DNA of 64,000 bases from Ellagibacter isourolithinifaciens (lineage in GTDB: Bacteria; Actinomycetota; Coriobacteriia; Coriobacteriales; Eggerthellaceae), in the NCBI RefSeq assembly GCF_008831035.1, contig NZ_WAJR01000007.1, positions 1 through 64,000 of the forward strand, given 5' to 3'. Of this stretch, positions 44,577 through 53,282 are shown one piece after another. The translations under genes were made by a program, and so were the position numbers. The notes beneath the pieces are model-generated. The model saw only the letters and a program-made list of their open reading frames with translations. It ran no database searches and was not told the origin of the DNA. Every line of letters begins with the position of its first letter. Within the stretch, counting starts at the first letter, position 1.

Positions 44577-47255
44577 ATGGAAAACATGCCGAAGAATTAC
44601 GACGCAGAAGCCGTCGAGCAGCGCATGCTCGATAAATGGCTCGCTGGCGACTACTATCGCCGCAACCCCGGCGTGGGCGATTGCACGGTGACGATTCCGC
44701 CGCCGAACGTGACCGGCAAGCTTCATATGGGCCACGCGCTCGACGACACCATCCAGGACACCATCATCCGCATGAACCGCATGCGCGGCATCTCCACCCG
44801 CTGGATCTTGGGCACCGACCATGCGGGCATCGCCACGCAGACGAAGGTGGACAAAAAGCTCGCGTCCGAGGGAATCTCCCGCCGCGAGATCGGCCGCGAG
44901 AAGTTCGTCGACGCCTGCTGGGACTGGACGCACGAGTACGGCGGGCACATCGTCGAGCAGATCAAGCGCATGGGCTGCTCGATAGACTTCTCCGACCCTC
45001 ACTTCACCATGGATGCCGACTACGCCACCGCGGTGCGCAAGGTCTTTTGCGACTGGTACCATGACGGGCTGATTTACCGCGGCAAGCGCATCGTGAACTG
45101 GTGCCCGCATTGCACGACGGCCATCGCCGACGACGAGGCGGAGTACAAGGAAGAAGACGGCCATCTGTGGTACCTGCGCTACCCGCTCGTCGAGCCTGTC
45201 GATGGGCAGGAATACGTCGTGGTTGCCACCACGCGCCCCGAGACGATGCTCGGCGACACCGGCGTGGCGGTCTCTCCGAAGGACCACGACAAGGACAAGT
45301 TCGTCGGTGCGAAGGTTCGCCTTCCCATCGTCGACCGCGAGATTCCCATCTTCTCCGACTTCTACGTCGATGCGGGCTTCGGCACGGGCTTTGTGAAGGT
45401 AACCCCCGCCCATGACCCCAACGACTATGGCATGGGCGAGCGTCACGGCCTTGAGAAGGTCAACATCTTCGACGAGACGGCGCACGTGGTCGAAGGCTAC
45501 GGCGCGTTCTCGGGCATGGGCCGCGACGAGTGCCGCCAAGCGGTCGTCGCCTGGTTCGAGGAGCACGGCCTGCTCGACCATGTGGACGACCATCATCATT
45601 CCGTCATGCACTGCTATCGCTGCGACTCGACGCTCGAGCCGTGGCTGTCCGAGCAGTGGTTCGTCGCTGTCGACAAGCTGAAGGGACCGGCGACCGAGGC
45701 GGTCACCTCCGGCAAGGTCACCTTCCACCCCTCGCGCTGGACGCAGACGTATCTCACCTGGATGGAGAACCTCAAGGACTGGTGCATCTCGCGCCAGCTG
45801 TGGTGGGGCCATCGCATCCCCGTGTTCCATTGCGAGGACTGCGGTTGGGAAGACGCGCTTACGGAGGACACCGACGTGTGCCCGAAGTGCGGCAGCCACC
45901 ATGTCGCGCAGGAAGAGGACGTGCTCGACACCTGGTTCTCGAGCCAGCTGTGGACGTTCGCCACGCAGGGTTGGCCCGAGCATCCCGAGCGCCTGGAAGG
46001 GCACCATCCGACGACCGCGCTCGTCACCGCGCGCGACATCATCGCGCTGTGGGTGGCGCGCATGATCATGTCGTCGACGTACTTTCTTAAGGAAATCCCG
46101 TTCAAGGACGTGGTCATCTACGCGACCATCCTCGCGAAGGACGGCACGCGCATGTCCAAGTCGAAGGGCAACGGCGTCGACCCGATGGACCTCATCTCCA
46201 TGTACGGTGCCGACGCGATGCGCTTCAACCTGCTCACGCTCGTGACCAACAACCAGGACGTGCGCTTTGACGCCGATATCGACAAGAAGACCCACGAGCT
46301 TCTCGGCAGCCCGCGCACGGAGTCGGCACGCGCCTTCGTAACGAAGATTTGGAACGCGAGTCGTTTCGTCTTGGGCAACCTGGACGGCTTCACGCCCGGC
46401 GAGCCGCGCGCGGTCTCGCAGGCCGACGCGTGGATCTTCAGCCGTCTGGCGAAGCTTTCCGCCGAGGTCACGAAGGACATCGAAACCTACCAGTTCGGCG
46501 AGATGGCGCGCGAGCTGCACGCCTTCTTCTGGAACGAGTTCTGCGACTGGTACATCGAGTTTAACAAGGCGAGCCTGCGCGAAGAGGGCGATGCCCGCCT
46601 GCAGACGCAGCGCAACCTCGTGTACGTGCTTGACAACGCGCTTCGCCTCCTGCATCCCGCGATGCCGTTCGTCACGGAAGCTATCTGGGAAAACGTTCCG
46701 CATGCAGAAGGGGAGGCGCCCGCGCTCATGATGGCGAAGTGGCCCGAGCCCGAAAGCCTCGCGTCGCTTGTCGACGAGGAGTCCGAGCGTGCGGTGAGCC
46801 TTCTGTGCGATGTGGTGAGCGCCGTCCGCTCGACACGTGCGCGTTACGGCATCTCGCCCAAGCAAGAGCTTCCCGTGGTTTTGCGCGCTGGGTTTGAGAA
46901 TGCCCGCGTCCTCGAGGGTCTAAAGAGTCAGATCATCTCGATGGCACGCGCGTCCGAGCTCTCGATCGTTCCGTCCGATGCGCACAAGCCCGCCGAGAGC
47001 GCCTGCGTCGTCGCGCACGGGTGCGAGGTGTATTGCGTGCTCACCGGCCTTATCGACTTCGAGGCCGAGCGCGCACGCCTCACCAAGGAACGCGCAACGC
47101 TTCAGAAGGACGAGGCCAAGTTCGCCAAGAAGCTTTCCAACCCAGGCTTCCTCGCGAAGGCAGCGCCTGAAATCGTGGAGAAGGACACGGCGAAGCTTGC
47201 CGAGCTGCGCGATAAGCTCGCGCGCGTCGAGGAACAGCTCGCCGAGTTGGGCTAG
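44577..47255 (+). CDS. valS: Valine-tRNA ligase
   Basis: An 892-residue class I synthetase. The HIGH-type motif is HMGHALDD and the KMSKS-type motif is RMSKSKG. The editing domain (CP1) lies between about residues 200 and 340, with VVATTRPETMLGD. A C-terminal coiled-coil arm (ERARLTKERATLQKDEAKF) binds the tRNA. The ATG at 44577 is used because AAGGAG is ten bases upstream and the TTG at 44568 is too close to it. Confidence 0.96.
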   Translation: MENMPKNYDAEAVEQRMLDKWLAGDYYRRNPGVGDCTVTIPPPNVTGKLHMGHALDDTIQDTIIRMNRMRGISTRWILGTDHAGIATQTKVDKKLASEGISRREIGREKFVDACWDWTHEYGGHIVEQIKRMGCSIDFSDPHFTMDADYATAVRKVFCDWYHDGLIYRGKRIVNWCPHCTTAIADDEAEYKEEDGHLWYLRYPLVEPVDGQEYVVVATTRPETMLGDTGVAVSPKDHDKDKFVGAKVRLPIVDREIPIFSDFYVDAGFGTGFVKVTPAHDPNDYGMGERHGLEKVNIFDETAHVVEGYGAFSGMGRDECRQAVVAWFEEHGLLDHVDDHHHSVMHCYRCDSTLEPWLSEQWFVAVDKLKGPATEAVTSGKVTFHPSRWTQTYLTWMENLKDWCISRQLWWGHRIPVFHCEDCGWEDALTEDTDVCPKCGSHHVAQEEDVLDTWFSSQLWTFATQGWPEHPERLEGHHPTTALVTARDIIALWVARMIMSSTYFLKEIPFKDVVIYATILAKDGTRMSKSKGNGVDPMDLISMYGADAMRFNLLTLVTNNQDVRFDADIDKKTHELLGSPRTESARAFVTKIWNASRFVLGNLDGFTPGEPRAVSQADAWIFSRLAKLSAEVTKDIETYQFGEMARELHAFFWNEFCDWYIEFNKASLREEGDARLQTQRNLVYVLDNALRLLHPAMPFVTEAIWENVPHAEGEAPALMMAKWPEPESLASLVDEESERAVSLLCDVVSAVRSTRARYGISPKQELPVVLRAGFENARVLEGLKSQIISMARASELSIVPSDAHKPAESACVVAHGCEVYCVLTGLIDFEAERARLTKERATLQKDEAKFAKKLSNPGFLAKAAPEIVEKDTAKLAELRDKLARVEEQLAELG

Positions 47256-47366
47256 CGCAAGGTCAATGTACAAGCGACGCCCATGGTGGTACAAGGTCGA
47301 ATCTTAATGGAGACCTGGCAACTCCATGGGCGACTTCGGCTCTGCGCTTTTCGGTGCCGCCGCATT

Positions 47367-47375
47367 TGCTATAAT
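47367..47375 (+). promoter_or_regulatory. Extended -10 promoter of the membrane zinc-ribbon gene
   Basis: TGCTATAAT matches an extended -10 (TGnTATAAT). No good -35 is seen, which extended -10 promoters tolerate. The start codon is 57 bases downstream. Confidence 0.6.
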
Positions 47376-47431
47376 CATTCGCTAGTTGTTCGTAGCGCCT
47401 TAAAACGGCGCGAACTTGAAACGAGGAATCC

Positions 47432-48004
47432 ATGTCCGAATTGATGTCGCAGCTCATTACGCCGGAACTGATGACAGCGTTCACGGTCTTCATCGTGCTG
47501 CTTGTGGTGCTTTATGTTCTTTCTATCGTGTGGGTCATCCGCGACGCCTACATGCGCGGGACGCATTGGTACGTTTGGGGCATCGTCGCGCTCGTGCCGC
47601 TTGTCGGCGTCATCGCGTACTGCCTGCTTCGTCCGCCCCTGTTGCAGATCGATCGCGACGAACAGGAACTCGAGGTTGCCCTGAAGCAGCGCGAGCTCAT
47701 GAAGTACGGCGAGTGTGCGAACTGCGGCTATCCTGTCGAGTCCGACTACGTGCTGTGTCCGAACTGCCACACGCGCCTGAAGAACCTCTGCCCGAGCTGT
47801 CATCATGCGCTCGAGCCTGCATGGACCGTGTGCCCGTACTGCGCCACGCCGATGGGTCAGAACCGCAACGGTGGGTCGGCCCCACGTCGCCGTTCTCGCC
47901 CGCAGCAGGGCTCCGCTCCGCAGGGCCAAGTTGCCCGCGAGCCGCACAACCAGGTGCGCTCCCGCGCTCCGCGCACGCAAGAGCATCGTGAGGAAAGGGA
48001 ATAA
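47432..48004 (+). CDS. Membrane protein with double zinc ribbon
   Basis: A 190-residue protein. Two N-terminal hydrophobic helices (about 15-36 and 46-68) hold it in the membrane. A cytosolic part has three CxxC pairs, CANCGY, CPNCH and CPSCHH, and a fourth, CPYCA, forming two zinc ribbons. A basic, Arg/Gln-rich tail of about 50 residues ends it and could bind nucleic acid. Function is unknown. It stands alone between valS and ffh. Confidence 0.8.
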   Translation: MSELMSQLITPELMTAFTVFIVLLVVLYVLSIVWVIRDAYMRGTHWYVWGIVALVPLVGVIAYCLLRPPLLQIDRDEQELEVALKQRELMKYGECANCGYPVESDYVLCPNCHTRLKNLCPSCHHALEPAWTVCPYCATPMGQNRNGGSAPRRRSRPQQGSAPQGQVAREPHNQVRSRAPRTQEHREERE

Positions 48005-48378
48005 GGCGGACTTCGCTTTCTCGCCGAAAAACTGCCTGTTCAGGGCGTCGACTTCTCATTGAGGTTGGCGCCCTTTTTCGTTGGGGCGAGTTGGTGGGGC
48101 CGTGGTTCAGTGCACTTTTTGGAAGGGTTGAGGGTGAGGTAAATTGCTCAACTCCTGTCCCGCCCCTAGGTGAGCCCCGCTTGGCGAGAGGGAAATCACC
48201 CGACCTCTTCCTATCATGCTGACTCCTGTCTCATTCGCTTAAGACCCGCGAGCTCGCCGCCCGATTCCACGTTTTCGGTGCAGTCTTCGCGTGCTACCCG
48301 AGGACTTTTCCGTCATGCGCCCCACCTGGCGTATAATCCCAAGCACTGTGCACTTTTCGATTCCACACTGGAGGATTC
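48005..48378. other. Intergenic region before ffh
   Basis: A 374-base gap. It begins with the zinc-ribbon gene's terminator. GTGCACTTTT occurs twice, in 48106-48122 and 48345-48359. A perfect -10 TATAAT is at 48332-48337, 41 bases before the ffh start, without a clear -35. I searched for the conserved SRP RNA tip and did not find it. Confidence 0.5.
48042..48078 (+). terminator. Terminator after the membrane zinc-ribbon gene
   Basis: AGGGCG (48042-48047) pairs with CGCCCT (48069-48074), with a few further pairs inside, followed by TTTTT. Confidence 0.7.
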
Positions 48379-49791
48379 ATGCTTGAAAGTCTTTCCGAGC
48401 GATTGCAGGGCATATTCTCGGGCCTGCGCGGAAAAGGCCGCCTGACCGAGGAAGATATCAACTCTGCCATGCGCGAGATCCGCCTGGCGCTGCTCGAGGC
48501 TGACGTCAACTTCAAAGTCGTGAAGCAGTTCTGTGCTCGCACTAAGGAGCGCTGCCTCACCGCCGAGGTGCTCGAGTCGCTTACTCCGGCGCAAAACGTC
48601 GTGAAGATCGTGCTCGACGAGCTCACCGAGCTTTTGGGTCGCACCGACTCGAAGCTCGTCCTCTCGAGCCGCATTCCCAACGTCATCATGCTCGTCGGCC
48701 TGCAGGGCTCGGGCAAGACGACTGCCGCAGCCAAGCTCGCGTACCGTTTGAAGCAGGAAAAGCACTCGCCACTGCTCGTCGCGTGCGACGTGTACCGCCC
48801 TGCTGCCGCCGATCAGCTCCAGACGCTCGGCGACGAGATGGGGGTGCGCGTCTATCGCGGCGACGGGAAGGACCCGGTCGCCATCGCGAAGGAAGGCGTG
48901 CAGGACGCCATCGACCATCTGCGCGACGTCGTCATCGTCGACACGGCGGGCCGCTTGCACGTCGATGACGAGATGATGGAGGAAGCCGAGGCCATCAAGC
49001 GCGCCGTCAAGCCCGACCAGATCCTTATGGTTGTCGACGCGATGACCGGCCAGGACGTCGTGAACGTGGCGGCCGCGTTTGCCGAGCGCGTCGACTTCGA
49101 CGGCGTCATCATGTCGAAGATGGACGGCGACGCCCGTGGCGGCGGCGCGCTTTCCATCAAGCAGGTCACAGGAAAGCCCATCAAGTTCATCAGCGCAGGT
49201 GAAAAGCCTGATTCGCTCGAGGAATTCCATCCCGACCGCATTGCCAAGCGCATCCTCGGCATGGGTGATATGGTGAGCCTCATCGAGAGCGCCGTGCGCG
49301 TCCAGCAGGAGGCCGAAGAGGCCGAAACGGCGAAGCGCCTCGCGAAATCGCAGCTCACGCTGAACGACTTCGTCGACATGAATCGCCAAATCCGCAAGAT
49401 GGGCGGCGTGCGCAAGCTCGTGAGTGCGCTCCCCGGCGGTGACAAGGCACTTGGATCGGGGCAGGTCGATGAGGGCGCGCTCGATCACATGGAGGTCATC
49501 ATCAACTCCATGACGAAGGCCGAGCGCGAGAAGCCCGACCTTCTGAACGGCAGCCGCCGCGCGCGCATCGCCGCGGGCGCCGGCGTGTCGGTCACCGAGG
49601 TGAACCAGCTCATGAAGCAGTTCAACGAGACCAAGAAGATGATGAAGAAGATGATGCCCTCGGTCGATGAGCTTTCCGGCAAGAAGGGCAAGAAGGGCAA
49701 GCGTCGCCGCCGTATCCCAGGTATGCCGGGCGGCATGAGCATGGCCGACATCAAGAAGGTGCAGGCGATGCTCGAACAGGGCGACAAGTAA
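48379..49791 (+). CDS. ffh: Signal recognition particle protein Ffh
   Basis: A 470-residue SRP54 GTPase that binds signal sequences on ribosomes. The NG domain has GLQGSGKTTAAAKLA, DVYRPAAADQL, DTAGRLH and SKMDGDARGG. The methionine-rich M domain occupies about 300-450. The tail MPGGMSMADIKKVQAML is unusually Gly/Met-rich after a Lys stretch. GGAGG precedes the ATG. Its receptor gene ftsY is 16 kb upstream. Confidence 0.97.
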   Translation: MLESLSERLQGIFSGLRGKGRLTEEDINSAMREIRLALLEADVNFKVVKQFCARTKERCLTAEVLESLTPAQNVVKIVLDELTELLGRTDSKLVLSSRIPNVIMLVGLQGSGKTTAAAKLAYRLKQEKHSPLLVACDVYRPAAADQLQTLGDEMGVRVYRGDGKDPVAIAKEGVQDAIDHLRDVVIVDTAGRLHVDDEMMEEAEAIKRAVKPDQILMVVDAMTGQDVVNVAAAFAERVDFDGVIMSKMDGDARGGGALSIKQVTGKPIKFISAGEKPDSLEEFHPDRIAKRILGMGDMVSLIESAVRVQQEAEEAETAKRLAKSQLTLNDFVDMNRQIRKMGGVRKLVSALPGGDKALGSGQVDEGALDHMEVIINSMTKAEREKPDLLNGSRRARIAAGAGVSVTEVNQLMKQFNETKKMMKKMMPSVDELSGKKGKKGKRRRRIPGMPGGMSMADIKKVQAMLEQGDK

Positions 49792-49908
49792 TCGAGCAGG
49801 GGTGGCGCCACGCTGCTCGAGCTTGCAATCAAAGAGCTCAACCGCCGCGAAGGCGTGCGGGGAGCGCGCAAGCTTGGTAAGAGCCACCTGAAGGAACTCG
49901 CCGCATGA
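49792..49908 (+). other. Open in-frame stretch after the ffh stop
   Basis: Directly after the ffh TAA the same frame stays open for 38 codons to a TGA at 49906-49908. Its latter part reads like real protein (ELAIKELNRREGVRGARKL, then GKSHLKELAA). It has no start codon or ribosome site. A hairpin TCGAGCAG (49792-49799) with CTGCTCGA (49813-49820) overlaps its beginning. It may be a lost C-terminal extension, a remnant of another gene, or chance. Confidence 0.35.
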
Positions 49909-49989
49909 GAAGCGGGGAAGTGCAGGTTCGTGCCCGGGCGGCAGGAAGAGAGGCCTGCTGCCGGGCGCATCACGAGAGAGGGGACGGTT

Positions 49990-50532
49990 ATGTCTTGCAA
50001 GGTGCTGGTAGTGACGGGAAGCCCGCGCGTCGGCGGCAACTCCGACACGCTCGCCGAGGCGTTCATCGAGGGAGCGAAGTCGGCGGGCTGCGAGGTGCGG
50101 CGCATCGACGCCGGGCGCGCGAAGATTGCGGGCTGCCTTGGGTGCAACTACTGCTTCTCTCATGAAGGTGCATGCGTTCAGCAAGACGACATGCAGCAGT
50201 TCTATCCCGACCTTCACTGGGCGGACGTGCTCGTGTACGCCACGCCGCTCTACTGCTTCACATACCCCGCGCAGCTGAAAGCCTTCCAGGACCGCATGTT
50301 CTGCGGCATCGCGAAGTCGTTCAACATCCCGCGTGTCGGCCTGTTGCTCTGCCTCGAGGACAAGGACATCACGGCGGCGGACTCGTTGCTCGACACCTAT
50401 AAGCGCTCGAACGCATACACGCATCAGGATAGCATCGGCGAGGTCGTTGTGAACGCCGTTTTCGAGAAGGGCGCCATCGCTGGAAACCCCGGTCTTGAGA
50501 AGGCTCGCGAGCTTGGTGCGAGCCTTGCATAG
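49990..50532 (+). CDS. Flavodoxin-like NAD(P)H-dependent oxidoreductase
   Basis: A 180-residue FMN-binding protein of the NADPH-dependent FMN reductase/iron-sulfur flavoprotein class. The FMN phosphate loop is GSPRVGGNSDTLAEAF. A CLGCNYC motif followed by GACVQQDDM is typical of this class and could bind a cluster. YATPLYCFTYPAQLKAFQDR is the flavin-ring segment. Electron donor and acceptor are unknown. The start at 49990 follows GAGAGGGA. Confidence 0.88.
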   Translation: MSCKVLVVTGSPRVGGNSDTLAEAFIEGAKSAGCEVRRIDAGRAKIAGCLGCNYCFSHEGACVQQDDMQQFYPDLHWADVLVYATPLYCFTYPAQLKAFQDRMFCGIAKSFNIPRVGLLLCLEDKDITAADSLLDTYKRSNAYTHQDSIGEVVVNAVFEKGAIAGNPGLEKARELGASLA

Positions 50533-50572
50533 GCCTCTTTCGTCCGTTTGTGTGGGCATCATGCGTTCTCGC

Positions 50573-50601
50573 TTGCCATTTCCTTCAATTCTGAGTAATA
50601 T
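50573..50601 (+). promoter_or_regulatory. Promoter of the rpsP operon
   Basis: TTGCCA at 50573-50578, a 17-base spacer and TAATAT at 50596-50601. The transcript would start about 70 bases before rpsP. Confidence 0.7.
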
Positions 50602-50676
50602 TAGCAATCGCTGTTTTTCCCGAAGTTGAAGCTTCGCGGAAATCGAAAGATGTAAGGTTAAAAGGAGTTCAACTTC

Positions 50677-50922
50677 ATGGCAGTCAAAATTCGCCTGGCT
50701 CGTCACGGCGCTAAGAAGCGTCCGTACTATCGTATCGTCGTTGCCGATGCTCGCGCTCCGCGTGACGGCAAGTTCATCGAAGAGGTCGGCCGCTACAATC
50801 CGTGCGTCGATCCTTCCATGATCAAGTTCGACCTCGAGAAGGTTGACAAGTGGATCGCCAACGGCGCACAGCCGACCGATACGGTCGCTCGTCTTCTCGA
50901 AACCGCTCGCAAGGAAGCGTAG
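50677..50922 (+). CDS. rpsP: 30S ribosomal protein S16
   Basis: An 81-residue S16 beginning [24 protein letters not shown], with [13 protein letters not shown], typical of the family. A strong ribosome site AAAAGGAG precedes the ATG. It is the first gene of rpsP-khpA-rimM. Confidence 0.98.
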   Translation: MAVKIRLARHGAKKRPYYRIVVADARAPRDGKFIEEVGRYNPCVDPSMIKFDLEKVDKWIANGAQPTDTVARLLETARKEA

Positions 50923-50927
50923 AAGAC

Positions 50928-51182
50928 ATGTCCGAGCAGACGGAAGATCTCGTCGGCTTGGTTGACGCGATTGTTCGCCCCCTCGTCGACAACGAGGAAG
51001 ATCTCGATATCCAGGGAAGCGAAACCGAAGAGGGCTCGATTCTCGTGGAGATTCGCGTGAACGAAGAGGACGCTGGCAAGATTATTGGCCGTCAAGGTCG
51101 CGTCATCAAGGCTATCCGCACGCTTGCACGCGCGGCGGCTTCCCGTGCCGACATTCCCGTTGATGTGGAGCTTGTTGAATAG
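50928..51182 (+). CDS. khpA: KH-domain RNA-binding protein KhpA
   Basis: An 84-residue single KH-domain protein. The RNA-binding GxxG is in GKIIGRQGRVIKAIR. In Gram-positives it pairs with KhpB and affects cell division and small-RNA levels. It is 5 bases after rpsP and its stop overlaps the rimM start (TAGTG), so the three are coupled. Confidence 0.95.
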   Translation: MSEQTEDLVGLVDAIVRPLVDNEEDLDIQGSETEEGSILVEIRVNEEDAGKIIGRQGRVIKAIRTLARAAASRADIPVDVELVE

Positions 51183-51712
51183 TGCGCACCTGGGCTGATG
51201 TTGCCTGGTTGGCGACTGCGAAGAATCTAGATGGGGGGCTCGTCGTGCGAAGCGCGTCGGGCCTTCCTTTTTTGCTCGAGGAGGGCATGGAGGTGGCGTT
51301 CGTGCCGCCCGTGCTCGATATGCCTCGTCGCGCGATAGTTGAGGAAATCCGCCCGCAGGACGATACCTTCGCCGTCGTGTGGTTCGAAGGCGTGGACGAC
51401 ATCGACACGGCGAAGGCGCTGTGCGGATGCCACGTGCTCGTGCGTCGCGAGGAGCTTCCCGAACTTGCGCAGGCCATCGCGGCAGCGCATTCCGATGGCG
51501 TGTCCGGGTGGGAAGTCCATGATGCGCAGGCGGGCCTTCTGGGGACGCTTCTGCGTGTGGATGACAATCCTGGGCAGAGCCTTCTCGTCGTGGATCGTGC
51601 AGACGGGCAATCGCCTCTGCTCATTCCGCTCGTGGACGAGTTTTTGGTGGGAATCGACGAGGAACGCGAGCGCATCGACGTCGATGTGCCGGCGGGCCTT
51701 TTGAGCTTGTAG
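51182..51712 (+). CDS. rimM: 16S rRNA processing protein RimM
   Basis: A 176-residue RimM that helps mature the 30S head through S19. The N-terminal beta barrel is atypical at its very start but has VVWFEGVDDIDTAKALCGCHVLV; the PRC barrel has WEVHDAQAGLLGTLLRVDDNPGQ and ends in PLVDEFLVGIDEERERIDVDVPAGLL, the diagnostic end. The start is GTG at 51182. trmD, its usual partner, is cut off by the IS110 element and a terminator. Confidence 0.93.
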   Translation: MRTWADVAWLATAKNLDGGLVVRSASGLPFLLEEGMEVAFVPPVLDMPRRAIVEEIRPQDDTFAVVWFEGVDDIDTAKALCGCHVLVRREELPELAQAIAAAHSDGVSGWEVHDAQAGLLGTLLRVDDNPGQSLLVVDRADGQSPLLIPLVDEFLVGIDEERERIDVDVPAGLLSL

Positions 51713-51729
51713 CAACGCAATCCCGCGAG

Positions 51730-51765
51730 ATGGGCGTTCAGGGTCTGTCCTGGGCGCCCATTTTT
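51730..51765 (+). terminator. Terminator after rimM
   Basis: ATGGGCG (51730-51736) pairs with CGCCCAT (51755-51761) and is followed by TTTT. It ends the rpsP-khpA-rimM transcript before the IS element. Confidence 0.85.
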
Positions 51766-51866
51766 CACTTCAAGGAGACCAGCTATGAGTAGTCAAGACC
51801 CGTAGACGCATTTTGCTAGACAGTTTTGCAATGTAAGTTTTTGTACCTTGACAGCTTTATATCGAA

Positions 51867-53075
51867 TCATTCAGAACGCGATACCGGATTCGCATTCACC
51901 GCATCAGGGCGATAAGGCTCCTGCTTGGACAGCACGGCGTATATGACATGCACGAGCTTTCTCGCCACGGCTATGAGGGCCTCCCGATGGGATTTCCCGT
52001 CTGCTCTCTTCTTATCGTAGTAATCCCGAAAAGGCGTGCTGAGCCTGAGCTGCGCGGTCGCTGCCAGATAGAGGGCGCGTCGAAGGTAGGGCGAGCCCTG
52101 CTTCGTGATGTGATTCTCGCTTGAGGAGAACTTTCCCGATTGGCTGACGGAGGGGTTGATGCCCGCATAGCTGACGACGGCGGATGCGTTCCGGAAACGA
52201 TGGATGTCGCCTATCTCGGACGCGATCTGCGCGCCGAGGATATGTCCGATGCCCGGGATGGTGAGGATGAGCGGCTCGGTCGTCTCGATCCCTTCTTCGA
52301 TCCTGGCCTCCACCTCCTCGATCTGCCCCTCGATGAAGTCTATCTGCTCCACGAGCAGTTTGATCTGGAAGGAGAGGGTTCGCGTCCCTCTGTCGATGCC
52401 GCACGATTCCTTGGCGATGCCCTTGATCTCCTCGGCCTTCTCCCGTCCGAGCTTGCCGCGACTCGCGCGCGAGAGCGTGTTGCCGAGGGCGTCCACGCGG
52501 ACGCCTCGGCACTCCTCAGGGGTCGGGCACTTCCTCAGGAACGCCTTGGAGCTCTCCCCGAAGGTGTCGGAAAAGATGGAATCGTACTCGGGAAATACCT
52601 GGTCCAGCGCCACTATCACCTGGCGCTTGAGGTCGGCGACGCTCTCCTTGAGACCCTGGTGAAGCCGTGTGAGCTGGCGCAGCTCTACCATCGACTCGTC
52701 TCCGAGCTTGCTGGGGCGAAACTCGCCAAGGCGCAAGGTGTCGGCTATGAGGATGCAGTCGACGAGGTCGGTTTTGACCCGAGAGCTTCCCTTGAAGCGG
52801 CGCATCGCATCGGTTCGTATGGGATTGATGACGACGACGTCGTAGCCTTGGGCGTGCAGGAAGCTGAACAGCGGCAGCCAGTAGTGGCCGGTGGCTTCCA
52901 TGCCGACGAGCATCTCCTCCGCAGGTGCGCCCAGCCCTTCGAGGTAGGCTGCGCACTTGCCGAATCCTTCAGCGGAGTTTGCGAACTGCATGGGCTTGGC
53001 GGCATCCTTGCCGCGCTCGTCCACCGCACCGATGACGTGGCTCGATTTGGCTATGTCTATTCCAGCGTAGATCAT
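51867..53075 (-). CDS. IS110-family transposase (DEDD recombinase)
   Basis: A 402-residue transposase that looks intact. The RuvC-like DEDD domain has GIDIAKSSHV, MEATGHYWLP and TDLVDCILIAD. The C-terminal Transposase_20 domain starts at LILTIPGIGHILGAQ and has YAGINPSVSQSG, followed by GSPYLRRALYLAA with the family's conserved Ser. The ATG at 53075 has AAGGAGG upstream. IS110 enzymes act with a structured bridge RNA from the element's end. Its base composition matches the host's. Confidence 0.95.
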   Translation of the reverse strand: MIYAGIDIAKSSHVIGAVDERGKDAAKPMQFANSAEGFGKCAAYLEGLGAPAEEMLVGMEATGHYWLPLFSFLHAQGYDVVVINPIRTDAMRRFKGSSRVKTDLVDCILIADTLRLGEFRPSKLGDESMVELRQLTRLHQGLKESVADLKRQVIVALDQVFPEYDSIFSDTFGESSKAFLRKCPTPEECRGVRVDALGNTLSRASRGKLGREKAEEIKGIAKESCGIDRGTRTLSFQIKLLVEQIDFIEGQIEEVEARIEEGIETTEPLILTIPGIGHILGAQIASEIGDIHRFRNASAVVSYAGINPSVSQSGKFSSSENHITKQGSPYLRRALYLAATAQLRLSTPFRDYYDKKRADGKSHREALIAVARKLVHVIYAVLSKQEPYRPDAVNANPVSRSE

Positions 53076-53282
53076 GGACCTGCCTCCTTCGCACATGGCA
53101 GGCTCCTGCACTCCAAACGGGCTCGCAACCTCCTGAAAGAGACACGGGGTGGCCAAACAAAGGCCCCGCCATCCAGCTAATCCGCGAACCGCCCCGAATG
53201 GGGCAGGCTGTCAGACTCCTTGGCGGGGTCGCGATAAGCGCCCCAGGACATATGTCGACATACCTGCCTCGCCAGTAACTGC
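53076..53282 (-). ncRNA. Candidate bridge RNA region of the IS110 element
   Basis: The 207-base leader between the transposase start and the inverted repeat is rich in stems: GCCCC-GAAT-GGGGC at 53191-53204, GGGG/CCCC with CGC/GCG at 53225-53244, GGCC-N7-GGCC at 53151-53165, and a perfect 12-bp palindrome TATGTCGACATA at 53251-53262. IS110-group elements encode their bridge RNA in this position. Sequence and exact ends of the RNA are not established. Confidence 0.5.

Noticed and set aside
43188-46865. Open frame of 1225 codons antisense to clpX and valS
   Set aside because: It mirrors two certain genes. High GC third positions keep the opposite strand free of stops. The product is low-complexity (His, Arg, Val, Asp-rich) without domains.
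47276-47336. 9-bp inverted repeat CGCCCATGG/CCATGGGCG after valS as a terminator
   Set aside because: The loop is about 45 bases and there is no T run; it is too loose to call.
48080-48378. SRP RNA gene (ffs) before ffh
   Set aside because: The conserved GGAA-loop/AGCAG tip of bacterial SRP RNA was not found in the gap.
52140-53180. Open frame antisense to the IS110 transposase
   Set aside because: Complement of a clear transposase with all its catalytic motifs.
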